DNA of 64,000 nucleotides from a bacterium (GCA_029565675.1 JAKQNP010000019.1:124001-188000), one strand, 5' to 3'. Shown: positions 52,263 to 60,832, counted from the first letter of the stretch. Made by a program: numbers and translations. The notes: generated by a model from the sequence alone, not told the origin.

Positions 52263-54718
52263 AGCAACGGCCACTCCCTCCATGATCGGCGCAGCAAGAT
52301 TCGGCCAAAAGTCGTCCGTCTATCGCCCGGCAGATCCGGCGTCGGGCCCGTCACCCGCAGGCGCACAAAAAATTGCCCGCCGGCCTGGCGGTCGACGGCC
52401 GGAACCTCCAGCCAAAAATTGCTCACCCGGTGATAACGGTTGAGACGAAAATTGAAACGGTCGATATCCACCGGCAGGGCTTCTGCCGCGCTCCTGCCAT
52501 ACAGCAATTCGGCGCGATGGAAATCGATACCGGACGCACCGCTGTCGAAAAGACAGACCACGTCGATCGATCCCGGCTGCAAAAGATCGCCTTCGACGGC
52601 AAAAAACAGACAGGTATCGCCCGGCGCGGCGAACGATTCGGTGTGCCAGCCGCCAAGCGGCTGCGAGCGAAAAACGGCCAGAGAATCGGAAATGTCAGCG
52701 AAAGGAAAAGCCCGGCGCGCCAATTCGGCAGTAAACGCCGGGAAATCGACCGAGTCGCGAAAGCGCTCGTGCAGCTCGGTGCGCTTCACCGGCACAACCG
52801 ATTGACCCCAGCGCGAGACGGCTTTGGATATCCGGCTGCCTTCTACATCGATGACCGCAAAAATCTCGGCAGCGCGTAGCGGTGTCAAGGTACCTGCAGC
52901 CTGCTGTTCCGCCAGCTGCTGCAAATTCTGCAGCAGCACGAGAGTCGCGAGCACCGCCTCGCTCTCCTGGCACATAGCCGCAGTGCCCTTGTTCTCCGCT
53001 GTTTGCAGAGCCCGGCGCGCCGACTCGATCGCGCCCTCGAGTTCACCGCGGTCGTGGAATTCTTCCAGCAACCAGCCGCCGAAGTGCAGGGCGCGGAATT
53101 TATCCTCGATCTTGCCTTGCGAGATAACCCCATCGACAAAGATCTGACCGCCAGCGGCAAAGATCAATTCTTGCACCGTTCGACTCCCTGCCAGTTGCCA
53201 GCCGACCGGACCGATCTGCTCCACCCACCGGGCATAAGCCCGCGGTTCGGGAATCCCCTGTTCCCCGGCAAAAGCGCGGCTGAACTCGGCAACTGTGCGG
53301 CCGTCGCAATTCCATCCCCATTCGGCCGCTGCAGCAATCGTGGGCCGATAATAATCGTTGCGCGGCGGAGCGTAGCCGCGAAAAGAGCGCAAGCCTTTGC
53401 GGCTGAACTCCTGCATGCGTGCCTGCATCAACTGCACGCTGCTGAATGGAAAGATCGTCCGCCAGGAAGAGGTCAATTGCGGATAGACCCCGAGCCAGCC
53501 GCCGCTGCCGCTGTAGGCGGCCAACAGCGAATCGATCATCGGCCGATGCGAGCTGTCGTAGGTCAGCCCCCCGTGATAAAAAGTCACCCGCACGCCGGGA
53601 TCGATCGCCTGCAAAATGGCGGCATTGTGCGCGTAACTGGCCTGTGACAACAGAATGTGCAGCACATCCCCGGGGTGACGGTCTTGAACCCGTTTAAAAG
53701 CCCGGCAAACACCCTCGGTCTCCAGAACAAAGGGATCCTGTCCCAGACAGCGATCGCAATAACAGCCGGCCTCGGTCTCGGACAGCCAGACGTTGACTTC
53801 ATCAACGCCCGGCTCTGCGAGCAATTGATCGATCCAGCCGCTCAACAACTCGACGGTCCTGGGCTGCGAAAAACAGACGCCGGGCTGATAATCGTTGGGC
53901 AGGGGTTTGCCCGGCTGTGGGATCGACGCCGTTTCCGGATGGTGGCGGAACAGACCGGTGACGGCCAGCAGTTCCAGATGGCGGATCACCGGCACGACGT
54001 GGATATGGCGGCGCCGGCACGCGGCGAGCATCTGCTCGTCAAAAGAGGCCTGCGGCCTGCCGGATTCGTCAAACCCGAGATTGGAGTGCATCTCCACGAC
54101 GTTAAACTTGTGCGCCGCCATCCAGTCGAGATCACCGATAAAATTCCAACCCCATTGCCCGCGATGCTCGATGTCGGGCCAGTCGCGGATCCAAACCTGC
54201 GGGATGCGCACCAGTGCTGTTTGCAGGCTGTCCAGCGCCAGCAGCCGGCGCAAACTCTGGGCGCCGTACCACAATCCCAACTTGGACTGCGCCGTGATTT
54301 GCAGACCGCTAAATCGGCCGTCCGACTTTTGCGGCGCTATCGTGTAAGCCTGCTCGGGGAAAGCGATTCCTGCGATTGCCTGTTTCCAGGCGTCGATCTG
54401 CTCGGGGGTTGTTTCCGGAATCAGGACAAATTCGATGAGCCAATCACCGCCCTGGTCCAGAGGCTGCAAAAGCTCGCCGAATTCGGCATCATCCGTCCCG
54501 AAGGACGCCGGCCAACGCAAACCGATCTCCTGCAACGCCACCTGTGCATCGCCGTCGATGCGGATCTCCTGCGGCAGCGGCAGCAGACGGTCGAGCCAAA
54601 AATCGGCATTCGGCACCTGCGAACAGGAAGACATCAGCAAAGCAAGCAAAAGCAGCATCGCACTCGGTCTAAAGTGCATGGCCGGACCCAAGGCCTGCGG
54701 CCGAATTTGCAGATTCAT
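52259..54718 (-). CDS. GH20-like glycosidase lipoprotein of unclear activity
   Basis: 819 aa. Lipoprotein signal with lipobox LLMSSC. Residues about 40-150 resemble the zincin-like N-domain of GH20 hexosaminidases (LPLPQEIRIDGDAQVAL..AYTIAPQKSDGRFSGLQITAQSKLGLWYGAQSLRRLL). A TIM barrel follows (IRDWPDIEHRGQWGWNFIGDLDWMAAHKFNVVEMHSN) with NVWLSETEAGCYCDRC at the position of the acid/base pair, and a long helical plus beta-sandwich C-terminal part. The classical GH20 Asp-Glu pair is not obvious. It is probably a surface or periplasmic glycosidase. SD AGAGGA 5 nt before ATG. Confidence 0.75.
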   Translation of the reverse strand: MNLQIRPQALGPAMHFRPSAMLLLLALLMSSCSQVPNADFWLDRLLPLPQEIRIDGDAQVALQEIGLRWPASFGTDDAEFGELLQPLDQGGDWLIEFVLIPETTPEQIDAWKQAIAGIAFPEQAYTIAPQKSDGRFSGLQITAQSKLGLWYGAQSLRRLLALDSLQTALVRIPQVWIRDWPDIEHRGQWGWNFIGDLDWMAAHKFNVVEMHSNLGFDESGRPQASFDEQMLAACRRRHIHVVPVIRHLELLAVTGLFRHHPETASIPQPGKPLPNDYQPGVCFSQPRTVELLSGWIDQLLAEPGVDEVNVWLSETEAGCYCDRCLGQDPFVLETEGVCRAFKRVQDRHPGDVLHILLSQASYAHNAAILQAIDPGVRVTFYHGGLTYDSSHRPMIDSLLAAYSGSGGWLGVYPQLTSSWRTIFPFSSVQLMQARMQEFSRKGLRSFRGYAPPRNDYYRPTIAAAAEWGWNCDGRTVAEFSRAFAGEQGIPEPRAYARWVEQIGPVGWQLAGSRTVQELIFAAGGQIFVDGVISQGKIEDKFRALHFGGWLLEEFHDRGELEGAIESARRALQTAENKGTAAMCQESEAVLATLVLLQNLQQLAEQQAAGTLTPLRAAEIFAVIDVEGSRISKAVSRWGQSVVPVKRTELHERFRDSVDFPAFTAELARRAFPFADISDSLAVFRSQPLGGWHTESFAAPGDTCLFFAVEGDLLQPGSIDVVCLFDSGASGIDFHRAELLYGRSAAEALPVDIDRFNFRLNRYHRVSNFWLEVPAVDRQAGGQFFVRLRVTGPTPDLPGDRRTTFGRILLRRSWREWPLL

Positions 54719-54760
54719 GGTTTCCTCTCGATTTTTTTCGCTTTGCCTGAAGCGCCGCGT

Positions 54761-56323
54761 TCATTTGATACAGGTCAAACGGCCGCTGCGGCGCTCGCCG
54801 GATCCCTGCAGACAATAGCTGTAAATCCCGCTCGGCCAATCGGCGGTGCCGACCGCCGCTCGATAGGATCCGGGAGCAAAATAGCTGTGCTGAAAAACGG
54901 TTTGGGCGCGGCGGCCGAGAAGATCGTACACAACCAGCGACAGGTTCTGGCCATGGCGCACGGAGAATTCGATGGTCGTCTGTTCATTAAAGGGATTGGG
55001 ATAGTTGCCGCAAACCTGAAAAGTCGCCGGTCTGGCGCTGTTGTCGGAATCTGATCGGCCGACGCTGTTTTCGCCGCCCCAAAAATAGAGGAGAATCTCA
55101 TCCACCAGCGCTCGCCAATTACCCCACGAATGGCTCTCGTTTACCTCGCGATAGTCGAATGCATAGCCTTTGTCCGACAGCACTTTGTGCATTCGCCGGG
55201 CGCCTTCTTCGGTATCGTGAATGACGCCGGTGGTCATTGCGATCCTGAGCGGCATCACTGCCGCGCCGGCATACAGGCTATAGATCTGGTGGTTGTAGGA
55301 AAATGCCGGCGATTGAATACCCAGCAGGTGAAATCGATCGGTATGGCGCGTTCCCAGATAAGCGGCGAACAAGCCGCCCATCGATGTGCCGAGAATCGCG
55401 CGACCGTCAGCATCGGCGCGGGTACGATAGGTCGAATCGATATAAGCGGTCAGCTCCTGCGCGACAAAATCGGCAAAGCGGGGATTGAGATTGTATTCCT
55501 GCATGCGCCGGTTTTCATCGGGATTTTCGGGATTGCGCGGATCGATAAAAACCGCCAGCACCGGCTCCACTCGCCCGTCGGCGATCAGGTTGTCCAACAC
55601 AACCGGCACGGCACCCAGACGCGCGTCTGCATACTCGTGGCCGTCGGTGATGTACAACACCGGCAACTCTCCCATCTCCTGGCCGACCGCCGGCGTGTAG
55701 ACGCGGATGTTGACCTTGTAGCCGAGATGAGCGCTCGACAAAGCGATGGGCGCGGACAACGAACCCTGGGCGATCCCGGGTGATCGCAGGGTCTCCTGCG
55801 GATAGAGCCAGGCCGGCATGCGCAGCTCCGAGTTGGGACCGTAACCGCCCCACTGCACAAAGGGATTGGCAGGATCGAGAATCCATTGGCTGCCGTTGAG
55901 CACGATCTTGTAGTCCAGACGAGCATTGGTCGGGAACTGTGCGCACAAGAGCCACACATCGCTTGCACCCACTCGTTGACCGCGGTTGTCGAAACCGCTC
56001 TCCCCGCCCCAGCGATTGAAATCGCCGGTCCAGTGCACGGATTCGGCCTGACCGCGATAGAGAAAGGCGACTGAATCCCCCAGCACAAAGGGAACGCGGT
56101 TCTCGGCGAGCAGACTCTGCCAAAGCGTATCGAGCCGTTGTTGCCGAAGCGCGCCGTCATCGATTGTCGCAGTTGCCGTCAGAGTGTCGATAAAAGCCCG
56201 AAAAGAAGGCCATGCCATGGTTTCAGTCTCCTGCGCCTGTAGAGATCCTGCTGCCACCAGGACGATCCAGGTGATTGTCCACAAAGTGTAAAATCGGCTG
56301 TTTTTAAAATTCGCCATCATCAT
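54761..56323 (-). CDS. Exported esterase (Fes/EstD-like) with N-terminal E-set domain and T9SS-type sorting domain
   Basis: About 520 aa. Signal peptide (IVLVAAGSLQAQ). An N-terminal beta-sandwich resembles CBM48/E-set domains (VHWTGDFNRWGG..YKIVLNGSQWILDPANP). The esterase domain has LPVLYITDGHEYADARLG, the elbow AILGTSMGGLFAAYLGT and a late His in NESHSWGNWRALVDEIL. The last 85 residues are the FlgD-like sorting module (NYPNPFNEQTTIEF). Enzymes of this type cut feruloyl, acetyl or siderophore esters. The start is one of three consecutive ATGs at 56323-56317; no clear SD. It sits 49 bp after the amidohydrolase pair. Confidence 0.88.
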   Translation of the reverse strand: MMMANFKNSRFYTLWTITWIVLVAAGSLQAQETETMAWPSFRAFIDTLTATATIDDGALRQQRLDTLWQSLLAENRVPFVLGDSVAFLYRGQAESVHWTGDFNRWGGESGFDNRGQRVGASDVWLLCAQFPTNARLDYKIVLNGSQWILDPANPFVQWGGYGPNSELRMPAWLYPQETLRSPGIAQGSLSAPIALSSAHLGYKVNIRVYTPAVGQEMGELPVLYITDGHEYADARLGAVPVVLDNLIADGRVEPVLAVFIDPRNPENPDENRRMQEYNLNPRFADFVAQELTAYIDSTYRTRADADGRAILGTSMGGLFAAYLGTRHTDRFHLLGIQSPAFSYNHQIYSLYAGAAVMPLRIAMTTGVIHDTEEGARRMHKVLSDKGYAFDYREVNESHSWGNWRALVDEILLYFWGGENSVGRSDSDNSARPATFQVCGNYPNPFNEQTTIEFSVRHGQNLSLVVYDLLGRRAQTVFQHSYFAPGSYRAAVGTADWPSGIYSYCLQGSGERRSGRLTCIK

Positions 56324-56372
56324 CTTTTTCTGTATTACCCAGATTATGTGTTGCTGCCCGGGTGCTCCCCTG

Positions 56373-57161
56373 CTACGCCACCTGTTGCGCACGCGCGAGA
56401 ATCTTGCGCGCGTTGGCGCCGAGCAGCTCGATTTTGACTGCATCGCTCAGATCGGCGCCGATCACCCGGCCCAACTGCTGTGCCTGGTTGATGAAAATGC
56501 AATCCGAACCCCAGACGACCTTGTCGCTGCCAGCTTCGGCGACCAGATGTTCCAGCAGCCCTCTTCTGGCCTGGCTGAAAGCGAGCTCGAGATAGACGTG
56601 TGGATACTTGTTCGACAGGCGGATGTATTCGTGCACCCGTTCGCTGCCGCTGTGCGCGAGCAAAAACGAAATATTCGGAAAACGCGCTGCCAATTGCTCG
56701 ATGTCGCGGATCTGCCGTTCCTCGCCCCAGGTGTGCAACAACAGCGGCAAACAGCGTTCCTCCGCGATTGTATAGGCTTGCTCATAGCCGGGATGGGTGT
56801 AAGGCAATCCGTTGCTGTCGTGCAACTTGATGCCAATAAAGCCCTTGTCCAGCCATCCCATCACCGACCGCCGAATCGACTCGGCCTTGCCGGGGTAAAC
56901 CGAGATGTAGCCGCAGATTCGCCGCGGAAAAGCCTGCATGGCCGCATGGATCTCTTCGTTGCCCTCTTCGGTGTAGCGCGTCAGGCAGTGCATCGAGCTG
57001 CACAGGATCGCATCGATGCCCAGGCGGTCCATGGAACTGACCAGGCTCGCAGCCGACAGATCGGGAATGGTAAAACCGTAGCGGCCGAGATGGCCGTGGA
57101 TATCGACGATATCGATGCCGAGGGATTCGCCGTGACGCGCGCGTTCGAACAGAGTTTTCAT
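56373..57161 (-). CDS. Amidohydrolase-family metal-dependent hydrolase, intact metal site
   Basis: 262 aa, amidohydrolase_2 TIM barrel. The metal ligands are all visible: DIHGHLG (His22, His24), LPLLLHTWG (His), FLLAHSGS (His) and WGSDCIF (Asp). GIKLHDSNGLPYTH follows the pattern of decarboxylase/hydrolase members. Cytosolic. Its ATG overlaps the stop of the metal-less paralogue upstream by ATGA, so the two are made together and may associate. Substrate unknown. Confidence 0.9.
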   Translation of the reverse strand: MKTLFERARHGESLGIDIVDIHGHLGRYGFTIPDLSAASLVSSMDRLGIDAILCSSMHCLTRYTEEGNEEIHAAMQAFPRRICGYISVYPGKAESIRRSVMGWLDKGFIGIKLHDSNGLPYTHPGYEQAYTIAEERCLPLLLHTWGEERQIRDIEQLAARFPNISFLLAHSGSERVHEYIRLSNKYPHVYLELAFSQARRGLLEHLVAEAGSDKVVWGSDCIFINQAQQLGRVIGADLSDAVKIELLGANARKILARAQQVA

Positions 57162-57904
57162 CGGATCTCCTCCTGCAACCTGCGAAAGTTACCGGCAGCG
57201 ATTTTTTCCTTTTCTTCGGCTGAGATTTGGCTGTCGAACAGCATCATTGCCGCAGACATCGGTTCATTTTCAGGAAAGCCGGTGCCGAACAGCAATTGCT
57301 CGCATCCCGCTTCCCTGACCAGCTGCTCCATCCCGCCGTGCAGAGTATAATTGTTGCCGATCGACAGATGGACCCGTTTGAAGGATTTCAGCAGCGGCAG
57401 CAGGATGCGCTGTTCCCGGTAGCCGACCTGGGCAAAGATGATGCGCAGATCGGGATAAGAACGCGCGAGGTCGGCGACCTGCGGCGGCGGACAGTTGCGT
57501 GAAGAGATCCAGACCGGCAGGTTGCGATCGGTGAGAGCGCGAAACAGGGAATCGCTGAGCCACGGAGCGATGATCCAATAATCGGCGATCGGCCGAATCG
57601 TCACCGCCGCCGCTCCCTGGGCGATCGCCCGGTCGATCTGCTCTGCCTCGGGCGCCAGATCATAGCCGGTGTTGGGCAGGACGGTAGGACATGGGATCAG
57701 CTGCGGTGTGTCGGCACAGGCGGCAAAGAGTTGGTCATTGGAAAAAATCACATTCACGTCGAGTTCTATCGGCTCGACGCGCACCAGAGCGGCGCGCAGC
57801 TGCATGCGCGCACAATAGTCGAGCAGCTGTTGGCGATCCACAACCGCGGTTTTGCCCGGTTGCGTGCCGCCAAAGCCGACTTGCACATCGATCAATTCCA
57901 GCAT
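57158..57904 (-). CDS. Metal-site-deficient amidohydrolase paralogue (probable pseudoenzyme)
   Basis: About 248 aa with the same fold and order as the next gene, but every ligand position is changed: DVQVGFGG replaces DxHxHxG, WISSRN replaces the LLH strand, FAQVGY replaces the AHSG strand, and FGTGFP replaces the FGSDFP-type Asp. Fold residues such as the LLFGTGFPENEP loop and a C-terminal NFRRLQ helix remain, so the gene is not decaying. It is probably a structural or regulatory partner of the intact enzyme, with which it overlaps by ATGA. Start ATG 57904 has AAGGA 8 nt upstream; the track ATG at 57913 is too close to the SD. Confidence 0.8.
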   Translation of the reverse strand: MLELIDVQVGFGGTQPGKTAVVDRQQLLDYCARMQLRAALVRVEPIELDVNVIFSNDQLFAACADTPQLIPCPTVLPNTGYDLAPEAEQIDRAIAQGAAAVTIRPIADYWIIAPWLSDSLFRALTDRNLPVWISSRNCPPPQVADLARSYPDLRIIFAQVGYREQRILLPLLKSFKRVHLSIGNNYTLHGGMEQLVREAGCEQLLFGTGFPENEPMSAAMMLFDSQISAEEKEKIAAGNFRRLQEEIR

Positions 57905-58047
57905 GCAAAACATCCTTTCAAAGTGATGGCAGTCATCCTGCGCCTCGCTGCAGAAGAGATTGAATTCAGGTCAGGACAGTTGGCAAAATAAGGTAAAAAA
58001 TTCTAGTGAAAAGGACAACTGTTGAATACAATTTTTGCATTCCGGAC

Positions 58048-58083
58048 AAAAAAAAGTCCTGTGGCCATAAGGCACACAGGACT
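58048..58083 (-). terminator. Strong intrinsic terminator of the sigma/anti-sigma operon
   Basis: Minus strand: AGTCCTGTG and CACAGGACT form a 9-bp stem with an inner GCC/GGC pairing around TTAT, followed by a run of T (plus-strand A 58048-58054). It lies 12 bp after the stop of the Spy-like gene. Confidence 0.9.
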
Positions 58084-58094
58084 CGATCGCACAT

Positions 58095-58568
58095 CTATTC
58101 TTGCGGCTCCGGTGGAGGCGGCGGGGTGCCTGCAGGCGGAACCGGCCGGCCTTCCGGCCATTCGGGGTGTGGCTGGCGAGGGACTCGCATCGGACGCCAA
58201 CCGGGGCCCGGAAATCCTTCGCGGGGCCGTTTGAAACGCTCCAGCTGTTCCGGGGTCAAAAGCGGCTCGATTTCCCGCCGCATGCTGTCGACGATCGCCT
58301 GCAATTCGGTGCGGTGCCTCTTTGCGGTCTTTTGTAAATCGAAAAAATAGCGCTTGCTGATGATGCCAAGGGTGTCGCGCTGTGTTTCGGTCGGTCGCAA
58401 GAGTTCATCTTGCAGGCGCAGGAAGATCCGCGGATCGTCCAGACGGCTGAACTTTTTCTCCCAGGGTTTCGGCGCCCACAGCAAACGGCCGATGAACAGC
58501 CCGATCGCCATGCCGATCAACAGCGTCAGCAAAACAATGAGCATGGATTTGGTTTGAATTGAGGTCAT
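58095..58568 (-). CDS. Spy/CpxP-like membrane-anchored envelope protein
   Basis: 157 aa. One N-terminal transmembrane helix (MLIVLLTLLIGMAIGLFIGRLL), then a helical periplasmic part with LRLQDELLRPTETQRDTLGIISKRYF..IVDSMRREIEPLLTPEQLERFK, the LTPEQ-type pattern of Spy/CpxP and zinc-resistance proteins. The tail is Pro-rich (PPAGTPPPPPEP). It overlaps the anti-sigma gene by ATGA and is the last gene before a strong terminator, so it is probably part of the same envelope-stress sensing unit. Confidence 0.78.
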   Translation of the reverse strand: MTSIQTKSMLIVLLTLLIGMAIGLFIGRLLWAPKPWEKKFSRLDDPRIFLRLQDELLRPTETQRDTLGIISKRYFFDLQKTAKRHRTELQAIVDSMRREIEPLLTPEQLERFKRPREGFPGPGWRPMRVPRQPHPEWPEGRPVPPAGTPPPPPEPQE

Positions 58569-58990
58569 AGAATATCCTCCAGAGACGGTGAAAAAGCCGG
58601 CAGAATGACATCTTCGAGCGAAACAACCGCATCCGACAGAATCCCAAACGAGGCGTGGCGCCGGGCGAGATTGCAGGCGAACAACAGAACGACGACTGCA
58701 CAGCCCACCACCGCGATGCGGCGAAAGGCCCGGCTGAGAGAGACAAAAAAGAGGAAATCGGCCGATTCTGCTTGCTCCTGACGGCGGATTCTGGCCATCA
58801 CCCGTTCGACAAAAAAAGGCTGAAAGCGGTCACGGCGGATCTGGCCCAGAGAGTCGCGCAGAGCGCTGAAATCCTGGTAATTGCGGGCAATTTCCGGCTG
58901 CTTGTGCAGCTGGTCGGCCAAAGCCCGGCGTTCCGCCTCGCTCAATTCCTCTTCGTCATAGAGCCACAGATTTTTTTGTTTCTTTTTCAT
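58565..58990 (-). CDS. Membrane anti-sigma factor
   Basis: 141 aa. A cytosolic N-terminal helical part (LYDEEELSEAERRALADQLHKQPEIARNYQDF) resembles anti-sigma helices, followed by one transmembrane helix (IAVVGCAVVVLLFACNLA) and a short periplasmic tail. It has no zinc HxxxCxxC motif. It follows the sigma-factor gene by 26 bp and overlaps the Spy-like gene. ATG 58990 has GAGGA 5 nt upstream; the track start at 59263 overlaps the sigma gene. Confidence 0.82.
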   Translation of the reverse strand: MKKKQKNLWLYDEEELSEAERRALADQLHKQPEIARNYQDFSALRDSLGQIRRDRFQPFFVERVMARIRRQEQAESADFLFFVSLSRAFRRIAVVGCAVVVLLFACNLARRHASFGILSDAVVSLEDVILPAFSPSLEDIL

Positions 58991-59016
58991 CAAATCCTCG
59001 TGAGTCAAATTGTCGT

Positions 59017-59619
59017 TCACGGTTGAGATCGCGGACGTTTCCTGCCAGCGGTTTGGCAAATTCTGCCGCCGGTTCGGTAAGGGTCGAGAGCCTTTTGCAA
59101 ATGTTTTTGCGCGCGCGACAGTCGCGACAGCACCGTGCCTTCCGGAACAGAGAGAATCTCTGCCGTTTCGCGAGTGGAGTAGCCCTCGATGAGGCGCAAC
59201 ACCACCACCGCGCGAAACCCGGCGTCCAGACGCTCCATCGACTTTTCGAGCACCTCGCGCCATTCCGCCGGTTCTGCGGTCACGGTCGGCAGTTCTGCCG
59301 CTGCCACCGTCTGCAAATCCAGCAACCGCCGGCGCTTGCGCCGCTTCAGCTCGTTCAGGGAGAGATTGATGGCGATGCGGGTCAGATAGGTCGCCACCGT
59401 CGAATCGCCGCGAAACCGCGACAGGCTTCTATAGAAACGGATGAACGTTTCCTGACCAATGTCGTCTGTCTCCGGACCATCGCCGAGCATGCCGTGGATT
59501 GTCGCCGCGACCCGGGCTTCGTGGCGCCGCACCAGTTCGGCAAAGGCTCGTTCATCTCCCTGTCGCGCTCGCTCTACCAGTTCGCAATCGGTCAACTCAG
59601 GCCCTTCCGCTTTGTCCAT
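59017..59619 (-). CDS. ECF-family RNA polymerase sigma factor
   Basis: 200 aa. Region 2: ELVRRHEARVAATIHGML..DDIGQETFIRFYRSLSRFRGDSTVATYLTRIAINLSLNELKRR. Region 4: MERLDAGFRAVVVLRLIEGYSTRETAEILSVPEGTVLSRLSRAQKHLQKAL. Length and spacing are normal. Held inactive by the next gene's product. The start is uncertain: ATG 59619 is used here; the longer TTG start at 59670 would overlap the Ldh gene stop. No clear SD for either. Confidence 0.92.
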   Translation of the reverse strand: MDKAEGPELTDCELVERARQGDERAFAELVRRHEARVAATIHGMLGDGPETDDIGQETFIRFYRSLSRFRGDSTVATYLTRIAINLSLNELKRRKRRRLLDLQTVAAAELPTVTAEPAEWREVLEKSMERLDAGFRAVVVLRLIEGYSTRETAEILSVPEGTVLSRLSRAQKHLQKALDPYRTGGRICQTAGRKRPRSQP

Positions 59620-59662
59620 TAGACAAAGCCGGCTGCGAAATATTCCCAGGACACCGTTTTTT

Positions 59663-60754
59663 TCAGTCAAAGGCGATCTTGGTCTTGCGCGAAATATCGC
59701 GCAACTCTTCGACCACCGGCAGGATCAGCGGGATACCCACGACACGGCGGATCGCTTCGGCGTCGGCCTCCGGATCGCCGGGGACCAGCGGGCCGTCGGT
59801 GCCGGGCGCGGGCTTGGTGGCGCGCATGGTCTGCACATAGTCATCGATCTGCCGCTTGAATTCATCCGCGTCGATAAACCCGTCGATGCGCAGGGCGCCG
59901 AAGAAATGGCCAATGCCTTTGCCGACGCTGCGTTCCGGGATTTCCTGGCGCAGGGCAAACGGCGGCGCAAAAGGTCCCCAATTGGCGCCGCTCAGCACAC
60001 AGCTGAGCACATCGACCATGGTCGCCAGACAGTAGCCCTTGTGGCCGCCGCGCTCGCGCGTCGAGCCGAGCGGCAACAAGGCGCCGCCCTGCACCATCTG
60101 GTTGGGATCCGTGGTCGGTTGGCCTTGGGCATCGATCGCCCAGCCTTCCGGCAGCTGTTCGCCCTTGCGCCGCGCCATTTCGACTTTGCCGTAGGCGGCG
60201 GCGGTGGTGGCCATATCGATGACGATCGGACGCTCTTTGAGGGCGGGAAACGCGATGGCGATGGGATTGGTACCCAGGCGCCGTTCGCCGCCCCACAGAG
60301 GCGCCACCAGCTTGGTCGAGTTGGTCATGGCCCAGCCGATCAGATCGTGCTTGAGCGCCTGAAGGACATAATAGCCGGCGATGCCGAAATGGTTGGTGTG
60401 GCGCACGCTGACCCAGCCGGACCCGCTGGCCAGAGCCTTGTCCATGGCGATGCGGTTGGCTTTGGGACCGACCACCAGCCCCAGGCCGTTGTCGCCGTCC
60501 ACCGTCGCCGTGCTCGGTGTTTCGCGGACCACGCTAACTTTGGGCTTGGGATTGATGCGGCCGAGCTCGAACATGTCAAAGTAGGTGTGCAACCTGGCCA
60601 CACCGTGCGAAGAGATGTCGCGCAAATCCGCGGCGGCCAGCACATCGCTGGCCAGATCCGCATCCGCCTTGTCGACGCCAAAATATTGAAAAACACTGGA
60701 GGAAAAGGATTTCAGTTTTTCGATGGGATAGGTCAGGGTTTGTACCTCGTTCAT
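59663..60754 (-). CDS. Ldh/malate dehydrogenase-family NAD(P)-dependent oxidoreductase
   Basis: 363 aa, the Ldh_2 family (malate, L-lactate, ureidoglycolate and sulfolactate dehydrogenases), unrelated to classical LDH. Seen: ADLRDISSHGVARLHTY, SVRHTNHFGIAGYYV, TNSTKLVAPLWGGERRLGTNPIAIAFPA, and the nucleotide-binding RERGGHKGYCLATMVDVLSCVLSGA. Substrate not readable. AAGGA 10 nt before ATG, with a candidate promoter 50 bp further up. The sigma-factor operon starts immediately after it and may be partly read from the same promoter. Confidence 0.9.
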   Translation of the reverse strand: MNEVQTLTYPIEKLKSFSSSVFQYFGVDKADADLASDVLAAADLRDISSHGVARLHTYFDMFELGRINPKPKVSVVRETPSTATVDGDNGLGLVVGPKANRIAMDKALASGSGWVSVRHTNHFGIAGYYVLQALKHDLIGWAMTNSTKLVAPLWGGERRLGTNPIAIAFPALKERPIVIDMATTAAAYGKVEMARRKGEQLPEGWAIDAQGQPTTDPNQMVQGGALLPLGSTRERGGHKGYCLATMVDVLSCVLSGANWGPFAPPFALRQEIPERSVGKGIGHFFGALRIDGFIDADEFKRQIDDYVQTMRATKPAPGTDGPLVPGDPEADAEAIRRVVGIPLILPVVEELRDISRKTKIAFD

Positions 60755-60803
60755 GATGGGAGTCCTTTCGTTGACCGTGAAATTTACTGGGTATCAACCC
60801 CTA

Positions 60804-60832
60804 AAATAGGGCGCTCTTTTCGGGATTGCAAG
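60804..60832 (-). promoter_or_regulatory. Candidate sigma-70 promoter of the Ldh gene
   Basis: Minus strand: TTGCAA (plus 60827-60832), 17-bp spacer, TATTTT (plus 60804-60809), 50 bp before ATG. The -10 lies inside a short palindrome CCCTATTTTAGGG that could be an operator. Confidence 0.45.

Noticed and set aside
53657-55054. 465-aa plus-strand ORF spanning two minus-strand genes
   Set aside because: Crosses a real intergenic junction and shows no family features.
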